The notes: generated by a model not told the origin, from the letters alone. Numbered from the stretch's first letter, positions 22,814-34,499 are shown. The stretch is DNA of 64,000 nt from Adineta vaga (GCA_021613535.1 CP075492.1:434001-498000), one strand, 5' to 3'. Made by a program: numbers and translations.

Positions 22814-23480
22814 GTTAACGTTGGGAATAATGCTGATACATTTAAAATTTGTAATCATTCATTGAGTATTTCATTCTACGATAAAACTTATAGAGTTATG
22901 AACAAGAAACATATATAATGCAATCAAAATCTGAATAAATTCATAGTCTTGAAGTAAACAGAATAGAACTTTTTGTTTATTAAATAAATTTTATTTTATT
23001 TGACAAATGAAATCTTTTTTATAGTAAGTATAATTAATATAATACTCATTTCACATCAATGGTAATAATAGACTGAAAGTGATTCTTCTATGATGAAAAA
23101 TCAATTAAGACATTCGATACGATGAGACCCACCGCGGTGGATATCACTTTATTTTCTGAGAAAACTGCATCAAATCGAATATGTAAAAATGACACAATTG
23201 TAATGCAGTTTTCATTTCGATTTTCATTCTATAAAAAATCCATTAAAATCGACTTTTAGAAATTATTCAAAAATAGTGCATTTTTACTGGTTGAAAGTCT
23301 GATGAAAATCAGACTATAATCGTGACGTTTTAATCGCTTATTTGTCATACTATAAGAATCGATTCAAGTCGGGCTTTTCGCGATTTTCTTACACGAAATA
23401 TGGAAAAAAAAGGATTTGATATGTAATATCATTCAAATTCTCAGAATTTGTGCCTCGAATATTAGTATTAAAATAGATTT
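22814..23480. other. Intergenic, eroded 5' end of protease gene
   Basis: The stretch up to about 22910 may be unreadable remains of the first PDZ domain. Beyond it is AT-rich sequence with one perfect palindrome, CCACCGCGGTGG at about 23130. No gene seen. Confidence 0.35.
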
Positions 23481-23524
23481 TCGTGTTTTCGCGGAAAATT
23501 ATAATCGATATGATTTCGTTCACA

Positions 23525-23532
23525 TATATAAG
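23525..23532 (+). promoter_or_regulatory. TATA-like element
   Basis: TATATAAG lies 61 bp upstream of the ATG of the MACPF gene. That spacing suits a core promoter with a short 5' leader. The assignment rests on motif and position only. Confidence 0.35.
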
Positions 23533-23592
23533 ATCTACAATTATTGATAGAATACATACTCATAAAAACGATCATCAAATCAATATACGAAA

Positions 23593-25409
23593 ATGCTTCT
23601 GCGATTTCTTATTTTATTACTTCTGTTTTCTAATGGTTTATCACAACTTCATGACAAACGTCAGCAGGTGATTCATCAGGTCAGAAATCGTCTTCGGACT
23701 TATGAATCCAACAGTAGAACAATTACAAGTGCTGATACGTTGCAGAATAGCAACAAGATTGGCTTGGGTTATGATCTGCTCGGTGGTTCACCCGTATGTT
23801 ATGAAGGTACATGTCAAATGAATGACTTTAAACGTGCAATTTTTAAACTTAAATTCACAAATTCTGTACTCGGTTCATGTACGGACAAATTAGTCCCGGA
23901 CCATATTGAATTAGATTGTCCTGGAGGAATTGTGAAATCCACCAATACTGAGATTATAGAAACAGTGCAACATGTACACACATCAATTTCTAATAGAGTT
24001 CAACTTTCCATCGGAGCGAAATATAAAGGCGTAGGATTTTCATATACACATTCACGGGAGACTCAATATATGGTAGATAATATTGTTAAAAATTATCAAA
24101 GTTCCCTTGTAAGTTAATATTTATATTTTTAATTAATGTTAATATAAAAATATTGTAGTTTACAACAGCTGAAGTCTCATATATCAAACTATCAATGTTT
24201 GAACCATTTATGGAACTATCTGATGCATTTCGATATGTCATAGAAAATATGCCTTGCTGTGAAGAAAATGATTCGGATATTGAAGAATATGTGAAAAATT
24301 TTATTTTTGATTATTTTTGATTTACTTATGTTAACAGTATACTTTTGGGTGGTATTGCACAACAAACTATTTTTATAAATAGAGAATCAAAAGAACACTT
24401 AGAAATGAATGGAATAAATGTTCAAAATCAAGCAACTCTCTCCTTTGATATGGCCATAGGAGGACATATTAGTACTGGTGTTAGTAATTCAAAAAATGAT
24501 TCTAAACATAATACATTTATGAAAGAAGTGCAGTCACTAAAAATAACTACTCTTGGAGGTGATCCTCATTTAATGAATTTATCTGATTGGTCAAAAACTG
24601 TTGCAACAAATCCTGTCATCATTAAATTTGTTATTAAAGATATCTTCAATCTCTTAAATCAACGTTTCTTTCCAAATGATTTATTGATTAAAAATAAGTC
24701 CAGCTTGATAGAAAAGATATTAGACCAACATTTGTCCAGTTCGATTTATTGTTACAAGAACTGTGGAGATAATGGTACTCGAGGAACTTGTGAACCTACT
24801 GGATATTTTCAGTTTGGTATTTGTAAATGCAAACCAGGATGGACTGGCTCTGATTGTGAAACAATAATAATAGAACCTCCAAAAATATTGCATGGTACTC
24901 TATGTGGATTGGATCGTTCATTTATTCGAGTTACCTGTAACGGTGTGCGTCCATGGAAAGGATGTCCGAAAGGCTGGACTTCTCATGTCTGGAAAACTGA
25001 CTTAACTGTTTGTTATAAGAATCAAACTGAAGTTGGTACTCCTGTTTATGGAACCCTTTGTGGACTTCATTCAAGTCATTCTGCGCCTTACAATTTTGCA
25101 CACGACATAGCTTGTAATGCCACTAGGAATGTGCAGTCAGGCACATGTCCATTAGGATACCATCGTTATGGAGTTAACAGGATCGATAGGACTACATTAC
25201 GATCGCTGATTAAAGCTAACGCTGTATGTGCAATTTTGGATGGAAAAGAACATTTATCAGGAACACTTTGTGGACTTCAAATTCAGGGTACTATCAATGG
25301 TCCCTCTTGTAATGGATTTAATCCTGGTTTGAGTCAATGTCCACCTGAATATTCTTTACAATATACAGCTTTCAATGATTATGGATATTTCGTTTGCGTG
25401 AAAAAATAA
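23593..25409 (+). pseudogene. Secreted MACPF-domain protein with EGF module
   Basis: Two exons, 23593-24108 and 24159-25409, with a 50-bp GT..AG intron in phase. A signal peptide (MLLRFLILLLLFSNGLSQ) is followed by the MACPF (membrane-attack-complex/perforin) domain. It opens with LGYDLLGGSPVC, contains the core signature region ending LLGGIAQQTIFINR, and closes with TLGGDPHLMNLSDWSKTV. Then come one EGF-like module (CKPGWTGSDC) and three cysteine-rich repeats, each beginning GTLCGL. Family members are pore-forming or adhesive secreted proteins used in defence or development; this one's role is unknown. A TGA codon at 24318-24320 interrupts the frame inside the MACPF signature where a glycine codon is usual. 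Everything else is open, so this is either a fresh null allele or a sequence error. Confidence 0.8.
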
Positions 25410-25744
25410 AATTATTATGATTTTTTGAAATAAGAATTATGATAATCTTTCTATCATTCTAATAAATTTAGACTTCAAACAATTATTAACTATATCAGAT
25501 TCTCTTTCTTTTAATCTATGAGTTACAATAAACAGAAGTCATGTATCGATAAATCAAAAATGAATTGTTATTTATTCTATAATTTATTTTTAAATTCATT
25601 AGTAATCTATGATAATAAAATGTTTATTTTGTTAACAGAAACTAAATGAATAAAATAAAATTTCATAAAACTTGTAAATCATTTTTATTTTTTCAAAATA
25701 ATGAAGAAATTCGTTTTATAAAATTTAGCTAAAATTTTGTTTTG
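25410..25744. other. Intergenic
   Basis: AT-rich 3' flank of the MACPF gene. No feature recognised. Confidence 0.4.
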
Positions 25745-26313
25745 TCGATTGATCAATAAATGTTGTATCAAATGAAGCGACTTTTTCTTCCACCGTAATA
25801 TCTTTTGAATTATATTTTACAAACAAATTTATTTCCATCAAGTTTATAATTTTGATTAATTATTTCATTATTCCAATAGTTTATCTTTGTATAAAACAAC
25901 ACTTATTTAAGCTTTTAATAAATCAATTAGATTTTTTTTTGTTAAATCTTCAAATAATTTAACATTATGCCTAACACCTAATTTTGATTCCATTCGATAT
26001 AAAGCTGTTTTTCCTTGAGTATCATAAATTGTAAATTCTTCACCTTTAAAACCACTAATTAAATCTTTTTATCAAATATGTTCGATTAACACATTGAAAA
26101 GAATATATCTTATATTTTAAATGAATTCTTTGTTTGAAATTTATTTTTTTTATTAAAAATAAAAAAAAAGAAGTTAGATCTTTAAGGCAAAAAGTGATAC
26201 AACAGCATTCATTGGTTCATTTTTGATACTTGATAAGATTGATAATCAATTGATAATTCAATAGTTTCATTAATAATTTTCTTGATTTGTTTATCATCCA
26301 GCTTTTCGTCCAT
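25745..26313 (-). pseudogene. Decayed gene, possibly LURP-one-related
   Basis: Minus-strand coding remains in several frames. A start-like segment MDEKLDDKQIKKIINETIE lies at 26313. A middle segment contains ISGFKGEEFTIYDTQGKTAL, YRMESKLGVRHNVKLFEDL and NLIDLLKA, ending at a stop at 25907. After a shift, DGNKFVCK and ITVEEKVASFDTTFID follow. The pattern F-x-I-Y-D-x-x-G-x-x-x-Y-R-x-x-S resembles LURP-one-related (phospholipid-scramblase-like) domains, but similarity is modest. The breaks show it is not functional. Confidence 0.35.
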
Positions 26314-26442
26314 TTTTTATTTGAAATGACACAGATATTTATCATTAGTATAAAAACAAAATTGAGTTATATTTTTTTATTTGACAATAACAATTGGAAC
26401 ATCATCATTATTATATCGAATATATCAATTAATTAAAAAGAA

Positions 26443-27411
26443 ATGTTTATTCTAAACTATAATATTAAACGATTAAATCTTGAATCAATGAAATGTTTAA
26501 CTGGTTTATGTTATAATATAACATTAGAATCAGATAAAAATATTGTTTTATTAATTGTATCTGATATTCGATCAGCGTTGGGAAATCAGAAGTACCGCTC
26601 GCCGTGCCCACGCACTTTACCCTGGACTGTAGAAGACAGGTAATTTCTGCGCGTGCGAATAGTTAGACCAATTGATTCAATTTCTTTTGCTCAACTATTT
26701 GTTAACTTTCGAAAACAAAAATTCTCAATTCTGTTTTTGGGCGACAAGAATCCCACATTGCTACTCACCGCCCATTATGAGCGACAAAAATCCCATGTGG
26801 ACAGCCACCGCCCACCAGGGCCAACCTTCGCCCACAAGGGTCAAACCCCGCCCACTTTCGCCAAGTCGCGCCCATCATGGCGAACCTTCACACACCTAAT
26901 ATGGGCCACTTTCAGTGTTTCTTTTTTGTTTTTTCGCATAAATGAAGTTTGAACTTTCATCCCGTGCAAACAGACAGACAAACTATTTTATTCCATATGA
27001 CCCTGCTTACAGTCGAGGGAAAATAATATTATTTCAGCACTTCTTCATGATTCATCTGGTGCAGCCATATTATCACAAAAAGATAATTTTATGAAATATA
27101 GATCTTTATTGTCAAATTCTTGGTCATACAGGTGGACCAAAAATATTTCGAGAAATAGAAGATTGTTTAAATTTAGATGATGAACAATTATATGCATCAT
27201 GGTATGTTACGTGTAATTATGGAAATGTTAGTGGATCAAGTAATATTTTGTTGTTGTAGAACATTTTATTCGATGGAAATATTCTCAAATAAAACCATCA
27301 AACGATAAAAATGTGATTTTTTCAAAAGATTTTAATCGTTATAAATATGTTGTTGGTCTTTCATTTGGACTTGGAATTGCTGTTGAATGTGTTTTATTTC
27401 AATTAAAATAA
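26443..27411 (+). pseudogene. Type III polyketide synthase (chalcone synthase-like)
   Basis: Only the C-terminal half remains, split by a MITE. Left piece: LESMKCLTGLCYNI, resembling the catalytic-cysteine region, then NIVLLIVSDIRSAL. After the insertion: ALLHDSSGAAILSQKDNF (the FGDGA-type loop), then in shifted frames GHTGGPKIFREIEDCLNLDD with the histidine of the HxGGP motif, YVTCNYGNVSGSS with the conserved asparagine of YGNxS, and VVGLSFGLGIAVECVLFQLK at the C terminus (GxGxGxxVE). These motifs in this order identify the thiolase-fold type III PKS family, known from plants, bacteria, fungi and some protists. In an animal it would be a candidate horizontally acquired gene. The N-terminal 150 or so residues are absent, and frameshifts make it inactive. 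Confidence 0.65.
26590..27015. mobile_element. MITE inserted in PKS pseudogene
   Basis: The left end ACTTTACCCTGGACTGTAGA and right end TACAGTCGAGGGAAAATAAT are inverted relatives. The left end also matches 20497-20640 over about 120 bp. The body contains about six CGCCCA/CGCCCAC words (26769-26880) and no gene. Coding similarity of the host gene resumes right after it. Confidence 0.6.
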
Positions 27412-27719
27412 AAATATTTTGTAAAATAAATTTATTCAAGGTCAACATGCCTCTATAGCTCAGTTAGTTCATATACAAAGAAATCTCTTCTAAGTAAAGA
27501 GCGTCCTAGCGTCTTAGCGTCCATCTATATAAGGACGCTAGGACGCTTTGATTATAGGAGAAAAGTATATCCTATAAGCTATTGATACTAAATTCTCTCT
27601 ATAGGTATGAGCGTCCTGGCGTCTTCTCTATTGATAGAACGCTTTGATGTTCTTTGAAATAGTTACATGTCTGAAAAAACAATTTCATTGTTTACTTAAT
27701 TGTTCATTCTTTCTTTTAG
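27412..27719. other. Spacer with GCGTCCTAGC hairpins
   Basis: A strong hairpin at 27501-27548 pairs GCGTCCTAGCGTCTTAGCGT with GGACGCTAGGACGC. Related words recur at about 27611 (GCGTCCTGGCGTCT) and 27638 (AACGC). A tRNA-like stub lies at 27449. No gene assigned. Confidence 0.5.
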
Positions 27720-28545
27720 TCACTCGATCAACACTGTGACTTCTCCGATAATAATGGTTTTCATTGTTATAATTCTGTAGTGGAATTTCTATGTGAACAT
27801 TGCACAAAAAAATTCTGCTACGATCATTTGACTGAACATGAACATATTGAAGAGAATAAAGAAAATGAAACAAAGTAAAAAAATTTGGATCAATTTCATG
27901 TAAAAAAATTATGTTAATTTAAGTTTGAACGCTCCATCTCCGGCTTTATATTTGGACGAAGAACAATTATATGATACACAAAAGTCATCGTCGACTATTT
28001 GTATTTCATCATCATCATTTTCTTGTTCTTGCTCTTCATGCACCTGTATTAATTCAAAAAACTCTACATTAATTAAATCAAATTTAATCTCAGGTTTATT
28101 ACACAGATTTCTTTCATCGTAGAATTTAAAAAAATAATTACTTCTAGGTGAAGCTTCATTGTATTTCCAACCGATCGCTGCATCAACACAAATTAGTTCA
28201 AATGATCATCACTCAATTATTGAATTAGATATGTTGGACGGCAATCATTATTTAATTGATGATGTTCCGTCTTTAACAACAAATAATGAAGAATATATTT
28301 CTCATGTGACGAAAAATGAACCAATGGATGCTTTACCGGCTGGAATTATTTCCAATGATTTCATCTCGACACTGGAATCTTCCATCAAAGAGAATTCAAC
28401 AACAAAAAAACGAAAAAGAACTTTACAAAATGAAAGTTCCATTAAAGAAAACGATGAAAGATTGAATCGAGTAAACTTTTTTTTGAAAGATATTCATACA
28501 TCTAAAACATATGTGGATATATTCGCTTCCATTGCAACTATGTAT

Positions 28546-29922
28546 CAGAGATGTCCACAGGGCAGGGCGTATTTTGAAATTTTGCCCTGCCCTGTTTTTT
28601 TGCAGGGCAGGGCATGATCGTTATGCCCTGCTATTTTTATGTAATATTTTCTTGTTTTATGATAAACAGAAATGGTGTTTTTTCCCCAATACATCACTGC
28701 GTAGAAAAAGAAAAGCGGCAGATGTCATTAGATGACACTATCTAGTGATGTTGTGTAATATCGATAGATGTTATATCCAATGAAAAACAGTTAAAACAGA
28801 AATTAATAATATTATTAAATCCATTTAAACATATAATGACACTTATTCAGTGCGGAAATGCACCATCCCTTCATCTTGTATCAATGTGCTTCATCACATT
28901 AAAAGAAACATTAAGTTCCTATGAAGTTGTGAAAAAATACAACAAAGAAAATGCTCAAGCTGGTGATGAAGGTATATTTTTAAGAAATTTATGTGTTGAT
29001 GATGATGTAGAACACGAATTGCCAGGTAACTGTTGTTCAAAATTCATTTTTATTTTTCAAAGTTTCTCATTGTATTTATTCAGGTATTGCTTGGTTTCGC
29101 GAGAGATTAATGGTATTATTGAAGGAAATGTTTGTCTTAGATGTTCGACATATAGTTGCAACACTACTTCATCCACGTTATAGATCATTAAAATGATTCC
29201 CTGATCATATTAAAAATCAATGTTATCGTTATGTTCGACGACAAATAAGGAATTTGCAAGGTACGGCTAATTCGAAAGAAAATTTTCAAGATAAATCACT
29301 AGAACCTGAACCAAAGAAATTGAAAAAAGATACAAATATTTTCAGCAGATTCGAATCAGAAAATGATGACGAAGATGTCAAGAATGATAATCATAGTAGT
29401 TCTGGAAGTGATGAGTATGATTTCGATATTAAAAAGAGTGATGAATTAGATCGATATTGATAAAAATACAGATACAACTGATCCATTGAAGTTTTGGAAA
29501 AATTACACAACTCAGCTACCATTCCTTTCTCAATATGCTCGATCTATCTTATCGATTTCTGCTAAAACGACTAATGTTGAACGAGAGTTTTCAACAACAG
29601 GATGGCTTCTGAACCACAGAAGAACAAATTTGAAACCAAGTGAAGTCGATAAAATTCTTTTTGTCAGATCAATGGAGAAACAAATGAAAAAAAATTGAAC
29701 ATTCTTTTTTGTTAATATTTTGTTAATTAAATCTTCATTTTCTTGTAAGAAACAATCTTTTTTGTTCATTATCTCAACTAATAAACTCGGCATTATGATT
29801 AGAAGATAAAGATCATTGTGATATTACAATTTTTATATCTGTTTGATTGATTTAAACATCTTCTTTTCAATTCTTAGTAAAAAGATTAATTCAATACTAG
29901 TTTGCCCTGTGGACATCTCTGA
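28546..29922. mobile_element. Internally deleted hAT transposon
   Basis: Ends are CAGAGATGTCCACAGGGCA at 28546 and the inverted copy TGCCCTGTGGACATCTCTG ending at 29922. A GGGCAGGGC-rich subterminal hairpin follows at 28560-28630. It encodes the C-terminal half of a hAT transposase and lies inside a host coding exon. Flanking 8-mers do not match, so the target duplication is eroded or the ends are slightly misplaced. Confidence 0.7.
28836..29698 (+). pseudogene. hAT transposase C-terminal half
   Basis: Readable from GNAPSLHLVSMCFITLKETL through a 58-bp intron (29026-29083) to AWFRERLMVLLKEMF and VATLLHPRYRSLK, a typical hAT motif. An in-frame TGA follows at about 29192, then an acidic linker, another stop near 29458, and the dimerisation block LSISAKTTNVEREFSTTGWL with LNHRRTNLKPSEVDKI. 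The BED finger and the first two catalytic aspartates are missing. It cannot make an active enzyme. Confidence 0.75.
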
Positions 29923-29957
29923 TTGGAACCGTTCAAAAGAAAATTTGTCAAAGATTG

Positions 29958-32561
29958 TTAGTGAATTAATGTGGTTGTTTCGACAGTCTTATTTGGATAA
30001 CATCGACCTTTATTCAGTAAAATAACCATGCCACCATATGTTACTCCCATAGCCAGTATGTCTTGATAACCATTACCATTAAAATCAGCGACTTTGGATA
30101 CTACTATACCATCTGTATCTAGAATCGTAGATACTAATTGCGACTGAAAATTTCCTTTTCCATCTCCAATAAAAATAGCCATAGTAAAATAACTATTGTC
30201 AACAGTAGCAATTATGTCTAGATGACCATCACCATTGAGATCACCAATAGAAACTACTGGATATCTAGTAACATTTGCTATGGGAAAAGTGACTTTTGGA
30301 CTCAATGTTCCATTAGCATATCCAAAGAATACAGAGACATTATGATTACCATAAATCTCGCTACCATCAGCATCAGCCAAATAGGTAAAAGCAATGTCAG
30401 GTCGACTGTCACTATTAAAATCGCCAATAGCGAAAAAATATGGACGATAAAAACCTCCAGTAAAATATGTCTGATGCAATTGAAATGATCCATTACCGAA
30501 GCCAAGTGATATACCAATAGTTCTGCTACCATCATTAATGACAGCAATGTCTATGTAACCATCAAGATTAAAGTCACTGACAGAGATCGATTTTGGGTTA
30601 CTATTACGTCCAGTAGAGACTGTCGTTTGAGCTGAAAAACTTCCATTACCATTTCCAAAAAATAAACCAATATTGTTATTATATATATTAGTAACAGCAA
30701 TATCTAAGTGACTGTCACCGTTAAAGTCAGCTGCAGCAATTCCTTCTGCATAACTTCCATATCCTGTTGACCATGTCTTTAATAATCCAAATGTCCCATT
30801 TCCATTTCCAAAGACAACATTCATTGTATTGGCGTATTGATCGGTAAAAGCGAGATCAGGTTTATCATCACTGTTAAAATCTCCAACAACAATTCTACGC
30901 AATATATTAGAGGTTCCTGTTTCAAGTGTCCACCCAACTCTAAATGTTCCATTTCCATTTCCGAGTAATACATTTACAGCATTAGGAGTTGCAGAGAGAT
31001 AAACGACATCAAGTTGACTATCATTGTTGAAATCAGCAACAATGGGTGATCGTCGAATAATAGTATTAGTCATATTTTTTGGATATATCACTATTGAGTC
31101 AAATGTTACATTACAGAACTGAATCTGAAAGGCTAAAGTAGTAAAAACGTATTAGTACTTTATCTGGAACTGATTGGGAAAGAAATTATGCGAGAAAGGG
31201 ATGGTATGAATTTTAATATTTTTAGAATAGTTGTGTGACCCTCTACAATCTATCTGATTGAATTAAATTATCAAATATTAGACTATAGGCACTTGTATTG
31301 ACATCAGAATTAGTACTATAATTTTCCATGCTATAATAAATATTTTCTAATCTCAACTCACGTCGTCAGTACGAAAAATTTTAACTTAATTATAAAGATT
31401 TCCACGGTCAAATAATCATTCGTATTAACAATTTTAAAGGATTGTTTTATCCATTAAGATGTATTGAATGTGATATTAAAAAATTATTTATGGTTAAAAG
31501 ACTCTTTGTATAAACTATGTGTTTGATTTTATATCAAGAGGAGAAATCAAAATGGTCGAGAAAGATTTCACAAAATATTATTAAAATTCTAAGAGAAAGT
31601 CTCATTCTGTAGAAAATAAAACTCTCTTTATGGTTTCTTTTCAGTCGAAAATACAAGTAGTTTCTATGAATTCATTTATTTGAAAGACTAGAGAAATATT
31701 GTATATATACTAACAAGTTGCTGTTGAACTTTTTGTTGATGTTGTTGTTAATGTTGTTGTTGTCATATTTATTTGTGTACTGATACTATTTGTTAAAGTT
31801 GTCGATGATTCTAAAAAAAAATATATATTAGAAATATTCAATTATACACATATCATAAATAGAATATTAAGAAATAGTCAAGATTTACTTTTACATCACC
31901 AAAACAGATTATCGTCGGCAATTAATGATCCATTGTTGAAAGTTTCTCAATCAAATTTTTAATACAAATGTCATTTTCAAAAAATATATTTTCATATAAG
32001 AAGAGTAGTTTTTTTTCTTTCTTCGTTAGAAAACACAAGACAGACGAAATTTAAACGAATGCTGAATTATTTTTATTATCCCAGGTCAAACAATCTTTGC
32101 CGTAGGACTCCGGTGAAATCCGACAGAATAACTATGGCAATTGATAGAAATTCGATCGGAACCGATACTCAGAATCCGACGCAACGATATTCACCTAGGA
32201 TCTTTTAATGCATTTCGTATAAAATCTCTCCCAGAAAACAATCGAGATTATACCCGATTACAATTGCGACTTTGTGGCACAAAAATCTGAATACAATACG
32301 GTATAATCTGCTATTTTTTCCCTGGTATTTGCTAGTCAATATTCATGATGACATCTAGAAAAATAATCATAAAATGATCCTACTTATTGATCCAACTTGA
32401 TTGGTTTTTTGTTGAGCGATATAAATGGAAAATACAATGAGGCCTATTATCACAAATATCATCAGTATGAATCCTAAAAGAGCTTTGAAAGAACATCGAA
32501 TTGATGAAACTAATTTTGTTCTAATAAAAAGAATTATTGATGATGAACAAAATGAAAACAA
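29958..32561 (-). CDS. FG-GAP/VCBS repeat protein, probably membrane-anchored
   Basis: The main exon 29958-31132 encodes about seven FG-GAP repeats (DFNSDDKPDLAF, DFNGDSHLDIAV, LLGNGNGTF and similar). It is intact. Phase-correct GT..AG splicing joins it to a Thr-rich linker exon at 31715-31810 (MTTTTLTTTSTKSSTA). A further upstream exon at about 32384-32561 would add a membrane segment (LLGFILMIFVIIGLIVFSIY), giving a type II surface protein with an FG-GAP ectodomain. That exon has no in-frame ATG at its start, so the true first exon is unresolved. The upstream part touches the stop codon of the gene at 32566. The last codons overlap the opposite-strand gene at 30025. Role is unknown, probably extracellular binding or adhesion. 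Confidence 0.75.
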
Positions 32562-32565
32562 AGAA

Positions 32566-34109
32566 TTACTGAAATGTTTTATTCACTGGTGTTGATTCAA
32601 TATCACAAGTTGAATTGTGGACATTCATGTTAATATTATCATCAGTCGTGATTTCAATCGAACTATTAGGTTGCACAACATTTATTCTCTTCTTTCGATG
32701 ATGATTTATCTTATCGAGAATTTGAATTATTTTGGGACAAATCAATTTGAGAACAATGGTGAGACCACCATGAAGACTAAGTAGAAGTGTCAAAGTATAC
32801 AGTGGATTAAATTGTTGACTGTATGTATAAGAACACAACAAGGGTAAACATTGTTGATAATAAGATGAATAATTAATTTTTGTTGACCATTCTGCGACAA
32901 AGAGATTATTTAGAAGTTCAAATACAGTTGCATTTATAGAGAATCCAATCGCTTGTGTTGAGAGAAGAATAGGAGATTTTGTTGAATTGTTAATATTTGT
33001 ATAATTTGTATATTTTTCAATGAGATCAATACATGATCGATCAAAGAAACATTCAAGAGTCGACAGATGAAAAGACTCACTTGGTGTACATCCGATCTTT
33101 AAACCTTTTAAAGGAACAATTTGAGAATAAGCCGCCATATCAATAAAATTTGCTTGACTTGTACAATTTGAATATATTCCACAGAAACAATTATCATCAT
33201 AGGTTAAAGCTTGAGTAGACAGATAAGAACCGAGGGTATACCAACGAGAAATATATACGAAATTGGTTCCATACGTTGACATATAAGCATTTCCATGATT
33301 GATACTTCGAGTTAAGAAAAAGAAATCAGAGAATTTTGTAGGAGTAGTTGATTGCCGCTGTTGAATTAGAAGATCAAGACTTCGATTAAAAGCTGTTTCT
33401 GGTAGAATTTGAGTAGTGATCATTAGTGAAGAAAGAAATTGATTCACAGAATTGTTCACTAATTCAATAGAAAGACGACATAATCCTTGAAGATATTGTA
33501 AATGAGCAGAGAGAAAACGACGATAATCTCTTTGTGAATATGTAGAAAGATTTGCAACGAGACCAGCTGTCAAATTCATTCGCCATTCATCCGAAGAAAA
33601 TGAACTTGAACAGATCTATAATCAATCAAAAAAAGAAAGGAATGAACTTCACTGTCAACTATTTTTCGAAACTTTCACGACGCAACTATTACAAAACGAA
33701 AATTTTCCCAATGAAATCGGCCTAGAATAATGTCTTCTTACCGGATGAAATACTGGTTCAATTTCGACAAATTGATCATATGTCGATGTAATCGATGAAC
33801 ATAAACATTTCAATTCATTTCCATATCGTCGACTGAGTTGATTGTATAAATCGAAAGATGGTTTATTATATATTTTTGTGATAGTTTCAGGTTGAACAAT
33901 GGTAAATAAAGCAAGAATAGTAAAACTGACGAGAAGTAGAACAATGTAAAGACGAGTGGACCATTGACCAAGTTTTGTAGCCCTTCTTCGCTCAATTTTA
34001 CTTCCAAAATCTCGCAAAAGAAATATATTTAAATCAGACAACGCAGTGTATATAAGAGAGAACAAATTTCGAACGGAATTTTTCAATTGATCGGACCATT
34101 TGATGCGAG
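32566..34109 (-). CDS. Two-TM ectodomain protein, array member 1
   Basis: Exons 33742-34109 and 32566-33615 join in phase; the start codon would lie in a small upstream exon (acceptor before 34109). The protein of about 472 residues has a basic cytoplasmic N terminus, membrane segment 1 (LYIVLLLVSFTILALFTIV), a cysteine-bearing ectodomain (CLCSSITSTYDQFVEIEPVF, CFCGIYSNC, STLECFFDRSC, YQQCLPLLCSYTYSQQ) and membrane segment 2 (YTLTLLLSLHGGLTIVLKL) with a basic tail. Members at 34500 and 37845 share this plan, including (C)PCS..Y..FV...P.FHP, STL(E/D)C and C.P..C.Y motifs. I know of no function; it looks like a bdelloid-type expanded surface family. The frame is intact. Confidence 0.75.
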
Positions 34110-34182
34110 CTATGAACATAAAAATAAATCTAGTATTCTTCTCCAATCATCAACTAAGCATAAATCTTGAACTATTCAGACA

Positions 34183-34250
34183 GGGTGCGAGTAAGATGTG
34201 GGTGTTGATATAAAGAATTGACACCCTTACCCACACCCACTCTCAAGATT
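34183..34250. repeat. Hairpin with TGTGGG-like arms
   Basis: AGGGTGCGAGTAAGATGTGG, then GTGTTGATA, is mirrored by TGACACCC, TTACCCACACCCACTCT. The arms contain GTGGGTGT and CCCACACCCA, matching the bdelloid telomere repeat. It sits in the probable 5' flank of array member 1. Confidence 0.5.
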
Positions 34251-34499
34251 CTTTCTGGATCACTCATTATGACCTAAGTGAGTCAGAAATGATCCTTTAC
34301 ATTTAAAATATTTATCCCCTTGTGAGATTTCTATATGAAAATTTCATTTAAGAAAACATTTGTAAGTGACTCTTTGGTAGATGCTAAAAGCTAGAGAAGA
34401 CTAATAAAATATATTCTTTCAGATGCTGGTTAAATGGTATATAAAATAGAATTTCCCTATGTAAAAATGATTATTTTCTAATTATGGATAGACAATTGA

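Larger units (their letters stand above)
27720..30025 (+). pseudogene. Zinc-finger-like nuclear protein gene split by hAT
   Basis: Exons 27720-27874, 27924-28093 and 28148-28545 join in phase through two short GT..AG introns. The same frame resumes after a hAT insertion at about 29923 and ends at 30025. The first exon has a B-box-like cysteine/histidine cluster (FLCEHCTKKFCYDHLTEHEH). The middle is Ser/Thr- and acid-rich with a basic motif TTKKRKRTL, a possible nuclear signal. The end reads DWNRSKENLSKIVSELMWLF. The 5' exon with the start codon is not found; the nearest upstream ATG (27667) leads to a stop. I do not recognise the family. The last 68 bp overlap the end of the FG-GAP gene on the other strand. 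Confidence 0.5.

Noticed and set aside
27449-27474. GCCTCTATAGCTCAGTTAG, tRNA-like 5' end with an A-box
   Set aside because: No anticodon arm, B-box or acceptor partner follows; at most a tRNA-derived fragment.
32367-32561. Independent small membrane protein gene
   Set aside because: No ATG at its start, and a donor near its end is in phase with the FG-GAP linker exon, so I treat it as a candidate exon of that gene.
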